Assembly: GCF_012489685.1 (NCBI RefSeq) | Contig: NC_080042.1 | Coordinates: forward strand, 74,576,566-74,640,565 | Source: Lotus japonicus | Lineage: Eukaryota > Streptophyta > Magnoliopsida > Fabales > Fabaceae | Length of the DNA stretch: 64,000 nt | Reading direction: 5' to 3' | Shown here: in pieces, positions 1 to 9,917 of the stretch | Layout of the letters: each line of letters opens with the position of its first letter | How positions within the stretch are numbered: the first letter of the stretch is position 1 | The notes under the pieces: model-generated | What the model saw: the letters and a program-made list of their open reading frames with translations, nothing else | Databases searched by the model: none | What the model was told of the DNA's origin: nothing | Position numbers and translations under genes: made by a program

Positions 1-449
1 ACCATTGATTCAGGCCCCATACGTTTTCTTTATAGGTAATTTTAAATCTGATTTTTTTTTTCATAAAATTTTAAATGATTTGTCGTGATTATCTAAGATT
101 TGCCTACATTAAATAAAAAACAAGAAATTCAATAAAAATTAATTAATAAAAACTACCAAATCACAATAAAAACTCATAAAATCCTTAAATACATAAAAAT
201 CCGAAAATTCAATAAAAATAACATAAAATTAAATTAATACTCTAAAAATATGCTTTTTCTTTACCTAAAATTTATTTCCATAACACATCTTGAAACCGAT
301 TTCTTCACTAAAACCTAAGTCAAAGCTCTTCTCTTCCTCTTCCTCTCTTTCCAGAATCTTCTCCTTTCTCCAACGAAGCGCTCCGTTCTTCTCCTCCCCT
401 CAAATCCTTCTCTTCAACTCTCTCACATTCTTCTCTCCCTCGATTCGCT

Positions 450-516
450 GTCGTCGTCCGCCACGTCGCCACCCAACCAGGTATTTTGTGTTTTCTCTTT
501 TTCCTCGATTGCATTG
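450..516 (+). repeat. Exon/intron-junction-like segment, copy 1
   Basis: A pyrimidine-rich stretch (about 300-480) resembling a plant 5' UTR ends in CCACCCAACCAG followed by GTATTTTG, a good splice-donor context. About 65 bp around this junction recur at 1423-1491 with few differences. No reading frame of convincing length follows. I read this as a transcript-leader fragment that was duplicated, probably within the Helitron whose 3' end is at 2650. Confidence 0.45.
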
Positions 517-885
517 TTCATTGTTTGATTCCAATATTTGATTTTGTATGAAAAACTCTACACCATGTAGTTGGCAATCGTTAGGAACCGCACCACCCCC
601 TTCCTCCTAGACTGCACAAACAAATGTGCACAAAGTGAATAAAATTGTTGTTGCTCAACTTATCAAACATAATACAAATTTTATGCTTTTGCCCAAAGTC
701 CTATACTATTTTTCTTAAGGAGTTTCAAAAAAAGAAAAAATAACCCCTGCCAACTCCTTGATTTACCCTTTTTATTCTGTTCCTCAATGAACTACTCAGA
801 TATAAAATTTCCAAAAGAGAATGCTATAACTTTCAATGTTTAGAAGTAAAATTTCATAATAATAAAAATTAACCTGGAAAATTTG

Positions 886-922
886 TCATTAAAACATATA
901 TGCTAAAGCACATTAAACAAAT
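886..922 (+). repeat. 37-bp direct repeat, copy 1
   Basis: A 37-bp AT-rich segment (starts TCATTAAAACATATATGC) is repeated exactly at 1273-1309. With the junction repeat at 450/1423 it shows that the first 1.5 kb was built by local duplication. The two pairs have different spacing (387 and about 973 bp), so this is not one simple tandem event. Confidence 0.6.
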
Positions 923-1272
923 GAGTTGAGTTCATTTCCTCAGGATTTTCTCTTATGCTTCTTTCAAATTCTTGCTATCAATCTTCAGTTGATCATAAGT
1001 TTGCAGTATTTCTTGGTGGATAGAAAGCCTCTTCCTTTCATTGACATCAAAATCAACCCTAGAAGAAAGTTCTGCAATTTCTCCACCAATTTCTTCAGAA
1101 ACTAAGTTGAGAAGAACAACAACAGTTGAGAGAAAAAGTGATTGTCATATTTCTAAATTAATTAATATTCAACTGATACAGTTTAGCCTTAGGGATTCTT
1201 TTGCTTTCATGTGTTGTGAATTAGAATTTTATGGTACCTTTTTTGCTTATGTTCATCCATGTGGAAACTTTC

Positions 1273-1309
1273 TCATTAAAACATATATGCTAAAGCACAT
1301 TAAACAAAT
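1273..1309 (+). repeat. 37-bp direct repeat, copy 2
   Basis: Exact second copy of the segment at 886-922. Confidence 0.6.
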
Positions 1310-1422
1310 AAAAGTCTGATAAATAAAGGTTGTAGGTCTGTAGTTGTTCACTTTGTGCTAATTGTGGCTTGAATATGTAAAGAATTTGAGCAACAATGTT
1401 TGTCTCATGGTTGATATTTGTC

Positions 1423-1491
1423 GTCGTCGTCCGCCACATCGCCACCCAACCAGGTATTTTCCGTTTTCCCTTTTTTTTTCGATTGCATTAT
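1423..1491 (+). repeat. Exon/intron-junction-like segment, copy 2
   Basis: Second copy of the leader-plus-donor segment at 450-516, including CCACCCAACCAG, GTATTTT and the following poly-T/GATTGCATT stretch. It supports capture and duplication of a gene leader; neither copy leads into an obvious coding exon. Confidence 0.45.
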
Positions 1492-1912
1492 ACCAAACGA
1501 AAGTTGATATCCGTTGTTTATGCTAATTAGTTTTTCTTTTTGTTTGTGGTTCAGGTCTTTCTTCAATGTTAAGAGATATATATGCTTCATTGCTCAGGTT
1601 CTATATCTTTTCTCTTCTCTCTATGTGGTTCATATTTTTCCTCTTTTCTCTCTTACGTGGTTATGGGTACTGCTACATGTTAGAGAAGTTGAAGGGAATT
1701 CCAACTATTCAAATTAAGAATCCATGGTATTGTTGTTCAATTGCTTTTGACTTTGTGCACTGGTTGAGTTTTCTTCTTTTTCCATGCCTATATGCGATTA
1801 ATATGTAACAAGCTTAAAAAAAACTGATTTTGATTCTATTAATTCCAGGATGCAGGAGGTAAGTGAGTGGGTTTTCCGCTGATGAAATAGCAAGGAACCG
1901 TTAAGTTTTAAG

Positions 1913-2018
1913 ATGGCGGCTTCGGTCGGCGTGGTGCTACATTCAGGCTTGAAAGAATCCAGTAGCTTTATTTCAGGATGCAGTGTTTCAGACCCTTTTC
2001 TTTCAAACAGAGGAGGAG
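1913..2018 (+). pseudogene. Isolated first-coding-exon-like fragment (possible plastid-targeted N-terminus)
   Basis: An ATG in a good context (AAGATGGCG) opens a short frame of about 35 residues beginning MAASVGVVLHSG and rich in Ser, Gly and Ala with few acidic residues, as in chloroplast transit peptides. It ends at AGGAGGAG|GTAATAAT, a plausible splice donor. No matching downstream exon is visible before the Helitron end at 2650, and the DNA beyond is AT-rich. I do not recognise the parent gene. It is best read as a captured or stranded exon 1; it could also be chance. Confidence 0.3.
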
Positions 2019-2616
2019 GTAATAATATATTTCAGGATTCACTCATAGTAATATTAGTAATTAATGGATGTAGTATTTTGGGTTTAAAATAGTTTATCGA
2101 AATGTTTTAACATGCTCAAGTATTATTTTAAGAAGTTGTTGATAAGAACTTCTTAACACTTAAAATATGAAGTTATTTGCTTTAAATTGGTTGTGTATGT
2201 TCAATTATTTGTCACCATCCATGCTTTACTCTATAGATTGTTATAAAGCTTAGGCTTGCCATTGTGACACAGCTGTTACCTAAGTAGGAGTTAGGACAAC
2301 TTCATCTTCGCAAAAGGGGTGGATCCAGATATTGTTGTTTGAAACTGGAACAAACCTTTGATGTATATGGTTTATTTATAGGTTATCTTAAGCTGTACGT
2401 TTTCTTTGATATGCATCTCATAAGACTTCTGGAAATTGTATTAGAGTGAGTGATTCCTGATGACATTACATTGCACTTTCACCTAATTAAGTTAGGAATT
2501 GAATCTTTGTTTTGTTTAGTTGTGGAAATTGTATTGCTAAAAATCTTTTATTTTTGTTTATTATTTTTTAAATAATCAACGTATTGATTCACGTATAAAA
2601 TAAGACAGACATATTC

Positions 2617-2650
2617 CCCGTGCATCGCACAGGTAAAAAAAAACACTAGT
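2617..2650 (+). mobile_element. Helitron 3' terminus (hairpin plus CTAG|T)
   Basis: CCCGTGC (2617-2623) and GCACAGG (2627-2633) form a short GC-rich hairpin with one mismatch. It is followed 12 nt later by CTAG (2646-2649) and a T, in otherwise AT-rich DNA. A 16-20 nt hairpin about 10-12 nt before a CTRR end inserted between A and T is the diagnostic Helitron 3' end. The 5' TC end is not seen and may lie upstream of the window. The exon-like scraps at 300-2018 would then be Helitron cargo. Confidence 0.5.
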
Positions 2651-3775
2651 ATTATATACATCTGATAAGTGTCACTCTCTCGTTCAATGTCTTTCTTCAT
2701 AAGACTTCTTTCTTATACTGTAGTTAGTAGGTATATGATGTCTTATTTATATTTTCTGATTTTTTTAGTAATTTAAATAATAAATAATTCCATATTTTTG
2801 AAAATAATTAGTGTATTAATATTACATTTAATAGTTATTAATGACATTAGAATAATTAACAAAAGTAAATTGTGACTTTTTTTCGAAAAATAACTACTGT
2901 ATTAATTTGATGTTTAATGGTTTTTAATAATACTGGAAAAATTAATAAAAGTTAATTGAGAATTTTCTAACATTAAGATGTATGCTGACAAAGTCTGTTT
3001 TTTAATGATTATGGTTATTTTTTATATAACAAAATAAAAAAATTGATATTAAATATTTTTAAATGATTGATTTGAAAATTAACTAAAAAAATTTGTATTT
3101 TATGTTTTCGTATATACATCTGGAAGATTAAAATAGTTTTGAGATATTTCAAAGCATAACAAACTAGAAAAAAGGAATTAGAATGTACCTAGGATTATAA
3201 AGAAAAACTTAAATATGTGATATACGTATTTAAAAAAGAGAAATGAGAGAGAAAATGTGAAAATGCCTGAAAGGATACTAAACTAAACCCATCAGTACTG
3301 CCCTATCGAGAGAAAGCTGTCAAAGCCTCAGATTACTGATGCGGATACAATCATACAATTTGGAGAAACCCCATACGCTCACTTTATAAACGCATGTAAT
3401 ACACACTCAATTCAATAATATACTTGGCTAGAGATGTCTTATATCGACTGACCGAGACTCTCTGTAACTTGCATGAACCGAAACAAACAATTAACCTTCC
3501 CTTCCCCTTCCATCCAAATACACTTTAACTGCATTGTTCGCACCTAAAAATCACGAATCTAACCAACTAAAGGTACCCTGAAAAGGCACAAACATAAAAG
3601 TGAAATCACAACAGTTCTAGTTTGAGATTCATTTCTTTTCAAATTCAAAAAACAACATCTCTTTTTCATTCCATTAACTGTTTTCAGAAATTGTTCAATT
3701 TCAACTAACAACAACTACCTCTATTGACTGTTATAACCAAACAAACAAACAAAACAAAAACTGAAAACAAAAAAC
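2651..3775. other. AT-rich intergenic DNA, no gene seen
   Basis: Mostly A/T with short homopolymer runs. I found no long frame, TIR pair or RNA gene. Confidence 0.5.
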
Positions 3776-3869
3776 CTTTGACAAATACTGAGCATGCACA
3801 GAGGGCGTGATTACCTGCAAGAACCGCTGGAGATTGCTCAGCCGCTTCGCCTCTGGTTCACAAATGGAG
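3776..3869 (-). pseudogene. Single exon of a DUF789-like gene
   Basis: On the minus strand ATAG|CTCC (acceptor) and CAAAG|GTTTTTTG (donor) bracket 94 nt. They encode about 31 residues containing LSNLQRFLQ, then ITPSVHAQYLSK. This matches the start of the conserved region of plant DUF789 proteins (S-N-L-x-R-F-L-x-x-T-T-P-S-V-x-A-Q-Y). The usual next exon (a Trp-rich block with an acidic motif) is not visible in the roughly 1 kb downstream, and no upstream start exon is evident. I call it a stranded exon or gene relic; a gene with unusually long introns cannot be excluded. Confidence 0.45.
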
Positions 3870-4647
3870 CTATTAATCTAACAAATGAAATGCAAAAAAA
3901 AATTAGCTATATAAAAGTCAAATAAACCGTGCAAATGAATTAATGACACTTTCTTTTAGTTTATATTCATAACATTTATTGACTTCAGCTTCATCATTAT
4001 CAATACATATTGAAATCACACACAAAACCAATTCTTATCAGTTATTCCATGTATAACACGCATTTCTGTTACTCGAATCACTCGAATATGAAGGTTAAAT
4101 CAAATATGGTCCATCTTGTTTTATAGTCCAATGGAAAACTGTGCAGATCCAGTAATCCCTATCACCTTTGTATATATCAAACCTTTTTATGACATTTGAC
4201 CATTGAAAGGTACAGTGAAACAAAGTTGTGTGATAAAGGTTGAGGTTGAAACTCCATTCAATGAAGACACCTTGATGGATAAGCTTCTCTCCAATATCAT
4301 CATCTATGGATAAGCCAAACAATAATTATGAAAAGGACGAAATTAGTAAGCATCATTCCATCAGAGCTTGTGCATAAAAAAATATATGGAGAAATATATT
4401 GGATTTGAAAAAGACATTTTTTTGAAGCTGATATGGTCTCAAAGGAAAACACATGTATAAAATAGAATTTAGAAAATGAAATGGAAAGTTTTTTTTTTTT
4501 TTTTTGCATTAATTGTGATTTTGTTAACTTTTCTCTCACTAATGGTGAATTTGAGAATAACGGTGATGATTTATGACATTAATTTTTTTTTCTAAAATAG
4601 AAGTTTTATTGATGAAAATGTGAAAGATTTATGACATTATTAACAAT

Positions 4648-4765
4648 TACTTTTTTTTGTGGTCTTAACCAAAGTATCCCCACAGCCGACAGCCGTGAGA
4701 CTAATCCCTCGCCCCACGGTAAGCGCACTAAGCGGCACTAAGCGGTAGGGGGCTGGCCAAGGAAA
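4648..4765 (-). mobile_element. Possible SINE 3' segment
   Basis: On the minus strand a GC-richer block containing GATTAGTCTCACGGCTGTCG and GGGGATACTTTGGTTA ends in a run of A (poly-T at about 4651-4659 on plus). The layout resembles the 3' half and tail of plant tRNA-derived SINEs. I see no A/B boxes or target duplication, so this is a weak call. Confidence 0.3.
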
Positions 4766-4887
4766 TAAATCAAAATGGGGTATTATTTCTCATTTTATCT
4801 AGTAAACTCAATTATTATTTTTCGATGTAACAAAAAAAAGAAAATTCAATTATAACATGCAAGATGAGCCTTCAAACTCACAATCTT

Positions 4888-5109
4888 CTAGGGCTTTATG
4901 AAGGCAACCTTTGTTGGATTTATCAGACAACATTCTGGGTACCTCGGACAAGGGCAAAATAAAGAATAAGATCTCAGTGTACCACCAGCCACTTATGCAC
5001 TTCCAACCTTTGGAAATCTTTCTAAGTGTTGAACGCTTTCAGCCCCATGTGAGCTTCCAAGCTGAGAACTCACAATTGCAACAAGCAATGCCATCACCTT
5101 CAACATCAT
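4888..5109 (-). pseudogene. Broken copy of the small secreted Cys-peptide gene
   Basis: Close relative of the intact genes at 5620-5859 and 9366-9605. The first ATG of those genes is ATA here, so the frame would start at the internal ATG (5109). The signal-peptide-like stretch is kept (LKVMALLVAIVSSQLGSSHG). A TAA stop falls in frame after GSA, about two fifths of the way in. The C-terminal Cys block continues beyond it with some cysteines kept (CPCP...PECC). Its 5' half was reused in the tandem duplication (see 8774-8857). Confidence 0.65.
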
Positions 5110-5619
5110 CTTCAGTGAAGCTTCTATTACAACTCAACTTTTTATATTGTACTGCTATATGTATTACTTATAAGCAAAGAGGTGATGCTTCAAAGGACTA
5201 TTGTTGAACAGATTCAACGAATCTAGTGAAAATTAATTTGTTCCAATCTTGAAATAATTTATTTTGTGAATATATATAATATAATAAAATGTAATATAAT
5301 TAACATAATTAATTAATATAAGCACTCACTAGACATGTGAGCATTTCACCTAAGCTCATGTTAGGCGAGGACCAAACGTAACATTTTCTCTAATCGTAGA
5401 GACATAAACTTGGCTCCTACAGTGGATTAAAATCAAACGACTATACGCGTTTACATGACCAAAATAATATTTGACCTATATATATATATATCATATAAAG
5501 TAGAAACAAAAATAAAAACACCAACAACAACAATAGGGGAAAAGGGTATTATTTCTCATTTCATCTAGTTAATTTAATTATTACATACAAGATGAGCCTT
5601 CCTTCAAACTCACAATTTT

Positions 5620-5859
5620 TTAGGGCTTTTTGAAGGCAACATTTGTCGGATTTATCACACAACATTCTGGGTACCATGGGCATTTGCACAAGGGAGAAAT
5701 AGATCTCAGTGTACCACCATACTCTTGTGCACTTCCAGCTGTTGGAAAGCTTTCTGGGTGTTGAGCGCTTTCAGCCCCATGTGAGCTTCCAACCTGAGTA
5801 CTCACAATTGCAACAAGCAACACCATCAACTTCAACGTCATTTTCAGTGAAGCTTCCAT
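5620..5859 (-). CDS. Small secreted cysteine-containing peptide, copy 1
   Basis: Intact 79-codon frame with no recognised family. Residues 7-29 (MTLKLMVLLVAIVSTQVGSSHGA) form a hydrophobic signal-peptide-like segment with likely cleavage near SSHG|A or HGA|E. A hydrophilic propeptide-like stretch follows, then a short C-terminal block with Cys58, Cys60, Cys66 and Cys67 (C-x-C-x5-C-C). Four cysteines would allow two disulfides. It differs from the 9366-9605 copy by one residue near the cleavage site (Ser/Asn). The upstream sequence is cut 40 bp before the ATG by an LTR fragment that replaces the TATA box present in copy 2, so this copy may be silent or under altered control. No function is assigned. 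Confidence 0.5.
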   Translation of the reverse strand: MEASLKMTLKLMVLLVAIVSTQVGSSHGAESAQHPESFPTAGSAQEYGGTLRSISPLCKCPWYPECCVINPTNVAFKKP

Positions 5860-5899
5860 TACAACTCAACTTGTTATATTGTACTACCATACGCATTAT

Positions 5900-6708
5900 G
5901 ACCAAGTACTTCTCCTCTGAGTTCAGAATCAGAAGGTACAACGGTCAGAGGATCCATGCTTCCCTCTGACTCTGATCAACAAGCTTCACAAGTTCCAACA
6001 CGAAGCATTCCTCTGATCAGAAGTCAACAAGGTTAAAGGTCACGTCACTATCCAAAGTACAAAAGCAAGTGTACTATCCTGACGACCTAACCTAACATTC
6101 TCAGCCACAGCAGAAGCTGGAAATCCCAGATCTGCCCTCCAACGGTAGCATTCCCATGCAATGTTCAAACCCTAATCCTTGGAGTATAGATAGAGGTTGA
6201 AGACTGAAAGATGCGGTTGGAAGAAACTCATACGCGCAAGAAATATTCAAATCTTCTAAGCATTCTTTCTTCATTGAATTCATTGTGTTTACTACAAGCT
6301 TTTCAGAAGCAATTTCTTTGTAAACAATATTTCTTAAACAGTTGTTTAGTTTACCTTTAGGAGATCAAGGTTGATCGGATCCTAGAGAAGACTAAGAGAG
6401 TGAATCTTAGTGTGAGCTAAGTCAGTGTATTGTTAGTCACTTGTAGGTTTCAAGTGCAGTTGTAACAAATCTCTGATTAGTGAATTGCCTTCATTCTAAG
6501 AAGGAAGAAATCACCTGCACGGGTGGACTGGACTAGCTTGAGTGATTCATCAAGTGAACCAGGATAAAATCCTTGTGTGCTTTTATCATCTCTTATCTTA
6601 AGCACTTTACTTGTGTTTCGAAAGATTTGTTAAAATCTTAAGTGGGAAGTTTTTATTCTGAAAACGCTATTCAAACCCCCCCCCTTTCTATCGTTTTTCA
6701 TACCTTCA
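5900..6708 (+). mobile_element. 5'-truncated LTR fragment of the Sirevirus family
   Basis: This is the LTR of the 12050-25447 family in the opposite orientation, visibly diverged. It runs from a mid-LTR position (GACCAAGTACTTC...) to the canonical LTR 3' end TTTTTCATACCTTCA at 6708, with the conserved CAAACCCCCCCCC run just before. The LTR 5' portion is missing. Compared with duplication copy 2, it replaces about 1.04 kb including the peptide gene's TATA box. No target duplication is visible, as expected for a truncated or rearranged copy. Confidence 0.8.
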
Positions 6709-7256
6709 GCAATCACTATGCAAGGAATTTCAGAACCCAAAATGCTGGACAACAACAACCACATTTTCTAAACCCTGCAACAACCACACCATACACGAAA
6801 AAAAATTGCACAGAGACATTATGCACAACAGTAAGAATCAGACCTGCAACACATTACCACAACATCAGAAGAAAATAATAATATATTACCTTTTGTTGTA
6901 AAAAAAAGATTTTAATAAAGGTAAATATGGAACATTGCTTAATATCTTTTAAAATTAAAATATTAAATAGCTTCATTACATATTTTTATTGATAAGCGTA
7001 ATCGTCTGAACAATGCCTTATAATAAGGGATAAAGGGAGTAATAAATTAATTTATTTGAATTTGGAAATTTTACTAATATAAAGGATTTACTTGAATTTA
7101 TTTGAGTTGTTATCTCACAAATACACATTTTATGATCATGAAAATCGATTTAGTTAAATCTTCTATTGATTGATTAAATAAATGATGTGAATTTAAGTTT
7201 GAAAAAACTACTAAGTTAAATGATTTAAATATTCAAAAGTTAACTAACAAATTAAA

Positions 7257-7438
7257 GAGATTAATTTCTATGCACTGATGGTGTAAATAAGTTTTACACC
7301 ATCATTCAATCATATCCCTCAATTCTGGTAACTCATAATTAATTTTGAATTTAATAATATTTAAAATAGGAAATGAAAGGTTGTGATTGAATGACTGTGT
7401 AAAACTTTTTACACTGTCAGTGCATAGAAATTAATCTC
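7257..7438. mobile_element. MITE, 182 bp, copy in duplication unit 1
   Basis: Long imperfect terminal inverted repeats: GAGATTAATTTCTATGCACT at the left and its reverse complement at the right, each followed by a GGTGTAAA/TTTACAC-type block. The whole unit is nearly palindromic and could fold into a long hairpin. No ORF. The same element sits at the matching place in copy 2, so it predates the duplication. Confidence 0.7.
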
Positions 7439-7643
7439 AAAATTAAAATAGTTAAAGGTGGGAAATATTCTTGATTTCACTACAATAAATTTGCGATTTA
7501 GTCACTGACACAAATTCATTGGTAAAGGACAAAATATCGTAGGTATATCCCAAAAGACCAATACCGACATATATTTTCTTTTGTAGTATTTAATCGTTAT
7601 ACCTACAATTAATATCCCTCGTTATAGCTTTTAGTGACAATAA

Positions 7644-8773
7644 TGAAGTTGATCATAGTTGCACAAAAAAGAGGGGGTTTGAATTGTGCCTATCAATTTC
7701 TTGAATTTCCAAACGATATAAGATTTCATTTTCTTTGTCGGTATCGTTTGGTGCAGCCGAAATGTAGGAGCAAAGGAATAGATGATGCACACAATCATTT
7801 TTATCCTAGTTCACCCCAGAACGATATGGCTACATCCAATCTTCAGTAGCACCGAGATTTCACTAAGCTCAAGTGTCAATGACTTTTCCTTACAAGTATT
7901 ATTGTACATGGCTCTTCAGGCATAACAAGTATTCTTTTTCCACTACCTCTCCAGGAAAACACAAGTATTATTTTTCCACTGCCTCTCCAGGCATTAGCGA
8001 GTATTATTCCAGCACTGCCTCTCCAGGCATTGAGTAATAGACATGACTCCTTCCAACAAGTATTCAACATGACTCCTCCCAACAAGTATTAGACGGGACT
8101 CCTCCCTACAAGTATTATAAGGACTCCTCCTACTAAGTATTAGAATGACTCCTCCTTTACAAGTATTAGACACGACTTCTCCCAAAACAATCTTTCTCAA
8201 GATTGCTTTGTTCTACTCTAAAATCTCTTCTTGAAAGTGGGATAGTATATCAATTAAGTTCAAGTTCAATAAAGTATTAGGAGATTTTAACTCTAGGCGC
8301 ATACTTTGTGTTCAATTACATGATAAAGATAGAAGGAATTTGACTTTAAGGAATATCTACTCTACATGTTGAAGCAGACGATGATGTATGATAGTTCATT
8401 GAGGTGTATCATCGACATCTGAGTTTTCAGCTCTAAGGCTGCTTTTCACGCTTAAGTGATTTGAGCATAAAAGCTCAATCTATGTGAGCATAAGCGCTAC
8501 CTCTTCAAGTCTTCACTTCTTCCCTTTATACTTATGAATCTTCTGTGAGTAAGAGGTTGCAGTTGCGGCCCGTTGGAGCGTGTAGTTCACAGAACTTCTA
8601 GCTGTTGGATCAAACAACACGAAATGTACTTGCGTCAAAGCTTGTTGCTGTGTGATGGAGACCTTATGTCGTAAAGATGTAATCTGTCATGTAGCTGGTA
8701 GAAAAGGTATGAGTTTCTATCCATTGGTGTAGAGATATGAAAATATGATAGTGACACCACAGTGCTTTTCTAT
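7644..8773 (-). mobile_element. Older Sirevirus-like LTR, truncated by the duplication junction
   Basis: Starts TGAAGTTGATCA and contains AGAGGGGGTTTGAATTGTGCC, then TTTATCCTAGTTCACC. The young LTR has the same order at the same relative places (TGAAGGTATG, GGGGGGGTTTGAATAACG, TTTATCCTGGTTCAC). So this is an LTR of a related but distinct family in the same orientation. It holds a run of degenerate repeats of the type ACTCCTCCC-AACAAGTATTA (about 7900-8180). Its far end is lost at the 8773/8774 junction. Confidence 0.5.
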
Positions 8774-8857
8774 GTGTTGAACGCTTTCAGCCCCATGTGA
8801 GCTTCCAAGCTGAGAACTCACAATTGCAACAAGCAATGCCATCACCTTCAACATCAT
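8774..8857 (-). pseudogene. N-terminal fragment of the Cys-peptide pseudogene at the duplication junction
   Basis: Identical in character to the 5' half of 4888-5109 (start at 8857, signal-peptide region). The reading is cut at 8774 where the duplication joins old-LTR sequence. It marks the breakpoint and cannot encode the Cys block. Confidence 0.75.
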
Positions 8858-9365
8858 CTTCAGTGAAGCTTCTATTACAACTCAACTTTTTATATTGTAC
8901 TGCTATATGTATTACTTATAAGCAAAGAGGTGATGCTTCAAAGGACTATTGTTGAACAGATTCAACGAATCTAGTGAAAATTAATTTGTTCCAATCTTGA
9001 AATAATTTATTTTGTGAATATATATAATATAAAAAAATATAATATAATTAACATAATTAATTAATATAAGCACTCACTAGACATGTGAGCATTTCACCTA
9101 AGCTCATGTTAGGCGAGGACCAAACGTAACATTTTCTCTAATCGTAGAGACATAAACTTGGCTCCTACAGTGGATTAAAATCAAACGACTATACGCGTTT
9201 ACATGACCAAAATAATATTTGACCTATATATATATATCATATAAAGTAGAAACAAAAATAAAAACACCAACAACAACAATAGGGGAAAAGGGTATTATTT
9301 CTCATTTCATCTAGTTAATTTAATTATTACATACAAGATGAGCCTTCCTTCAAACTCACAATTTT

Positions 9366-9605
9366 TTAGGGCTTTTTGAAGGCAACATTTGTCGGATTTA
9401 TCACACAACATTCTGGGTACCATGGGCATTTGCACAAGGGAGAAATAGATCTCAGTGTACCACCATACTCTTGTGCACTTCCAGCTGTTGGAAAGCTTTC
9501 TGGGTGTTGAGCGTTTTCAGCCCCATGTGAGCTTCCAACCTGAGTACTCACAATTGCAACAAGCAACACCATCAACTTTAACGTCATTTTCAGTGAAGCT
9601 TCCAT
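9366..9605 (-). CDS. Small secreted cysteine-containing peptide, copy 2
   Basis: Intact 79-aa frame, one residue different from 5620-5859 and with the same C-x-C-x5-C-C tail after a signal-peptide-like N-terminus. Here the 5' flank is whole: a TATAAATA box lies 38-45 bp upstream of the ATG (9643-9650), a believable distance for a short leader. This is the copy most likely to be expressed. No introns are needed. I do not recognise the family. The three related copies in this window suggest a small locally amplified peptide gene. Defence, signalling or seed peptides are all possible, and none is demonstrated. Confidence 0.55.
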   Translation of the reverse strand: MEASLKMTLKLMVLLVAIVSTQVGSSHGAENAQHPESFPTAGSAQEYGGTLRSISPLCKCPWYPECCVINPTNVAFKKP

Positions 9606-9642
9606 TACAACTCAACTTGTTATATTGTACTACCATACGCAT

Positions 9643-9650
9643 TATTTATA
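9643..9650 (-). promoter_or_regulatory. TATA box of peptide gene copy 2
   Basis: TATAAATA on the minus strand, 38-45 bp before the ATG at 9605. Copy 1 has GCATTAT then foreign LTR sequence at this point, so its TATA is lost. The 4888-5109 pseudogene keeps TATAAGTA at the matching place. Confidence 0.55.
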
Positions 9651-9732
9651 AGCAGAGGGATGATGCTTCAAATGACTATTGTTGAACAGGTTCAATGAAT
9701 CTAATGAAAATTAATTTGTTCTAATCTTAAAA

Positions 9733-9845
9733 TCGTTTATTTTTATTAATATAATATAATATAATATACTACAATATAATATAATATATTTATAATATAA
9801 TATATTTATAATATAATATAATATATTTATAATATAATAATATAT
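9733..9845. repeat. AT minisatellite (TATAATATAATATAT-type units)
   Basis: About 110 bp of irregular TATAATA/ATATTTATAATA units with no G and almost no C. Simple-sequence expansion, present in copy 2 only because copy 1 carries the LTR fragment instead. Confidence 0.75.
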
Positions 9846-9917
9846 AAATTATTTGATTGAACACAAACTTAAATTATTTTACATGAAAATTGATTGTATT
9901 TATTGCATTATTTATTA

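Larger units (their letters stand above)
5025..8773. repeat. Tandem segmental duplication, copy 1 (about 3.75 kb)
   Basis: 5025-5899 matches 8774-9650; 6709-8773 matches 10693-12049 plus 25453-26158. The junction at 8773/8774 joins an old LTR (CAGTGCTTTTCTATG) directly to the middle of the 4888-5109 peptide pseudogene (TGTTGAACGCTTTCAG). That gives a head-to-tail arrangement. Copy 1 differs by having an LTR fragment (5900-6708) where copy 2 has about 1.04 kb of other sequence (9651-10692). Confidence 0.85.

Noticed and set aside
290..541. 83-aa Ser/Phe-rich plus-strand frame
   Set aside because: CT-rich leader-like DNA; it runs across a likely splice donor at 481 and starts from a non-ATG codon.
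4095..4539. Two minus-strand frames of 75-79 aa near the DUF789 exon
   Set aside because: No match to the missing DUF789 exons and no splice sites in phase; AT-rich chance frames.
7900..8180. Spaced repeats of AACAAGTATTA-ACTCCTCC type as a CRISPR-like array
   Set aside because: Units are degenerate, spacers are short and related, and the DNA is a plant LTR; they are internal LTR repeats.
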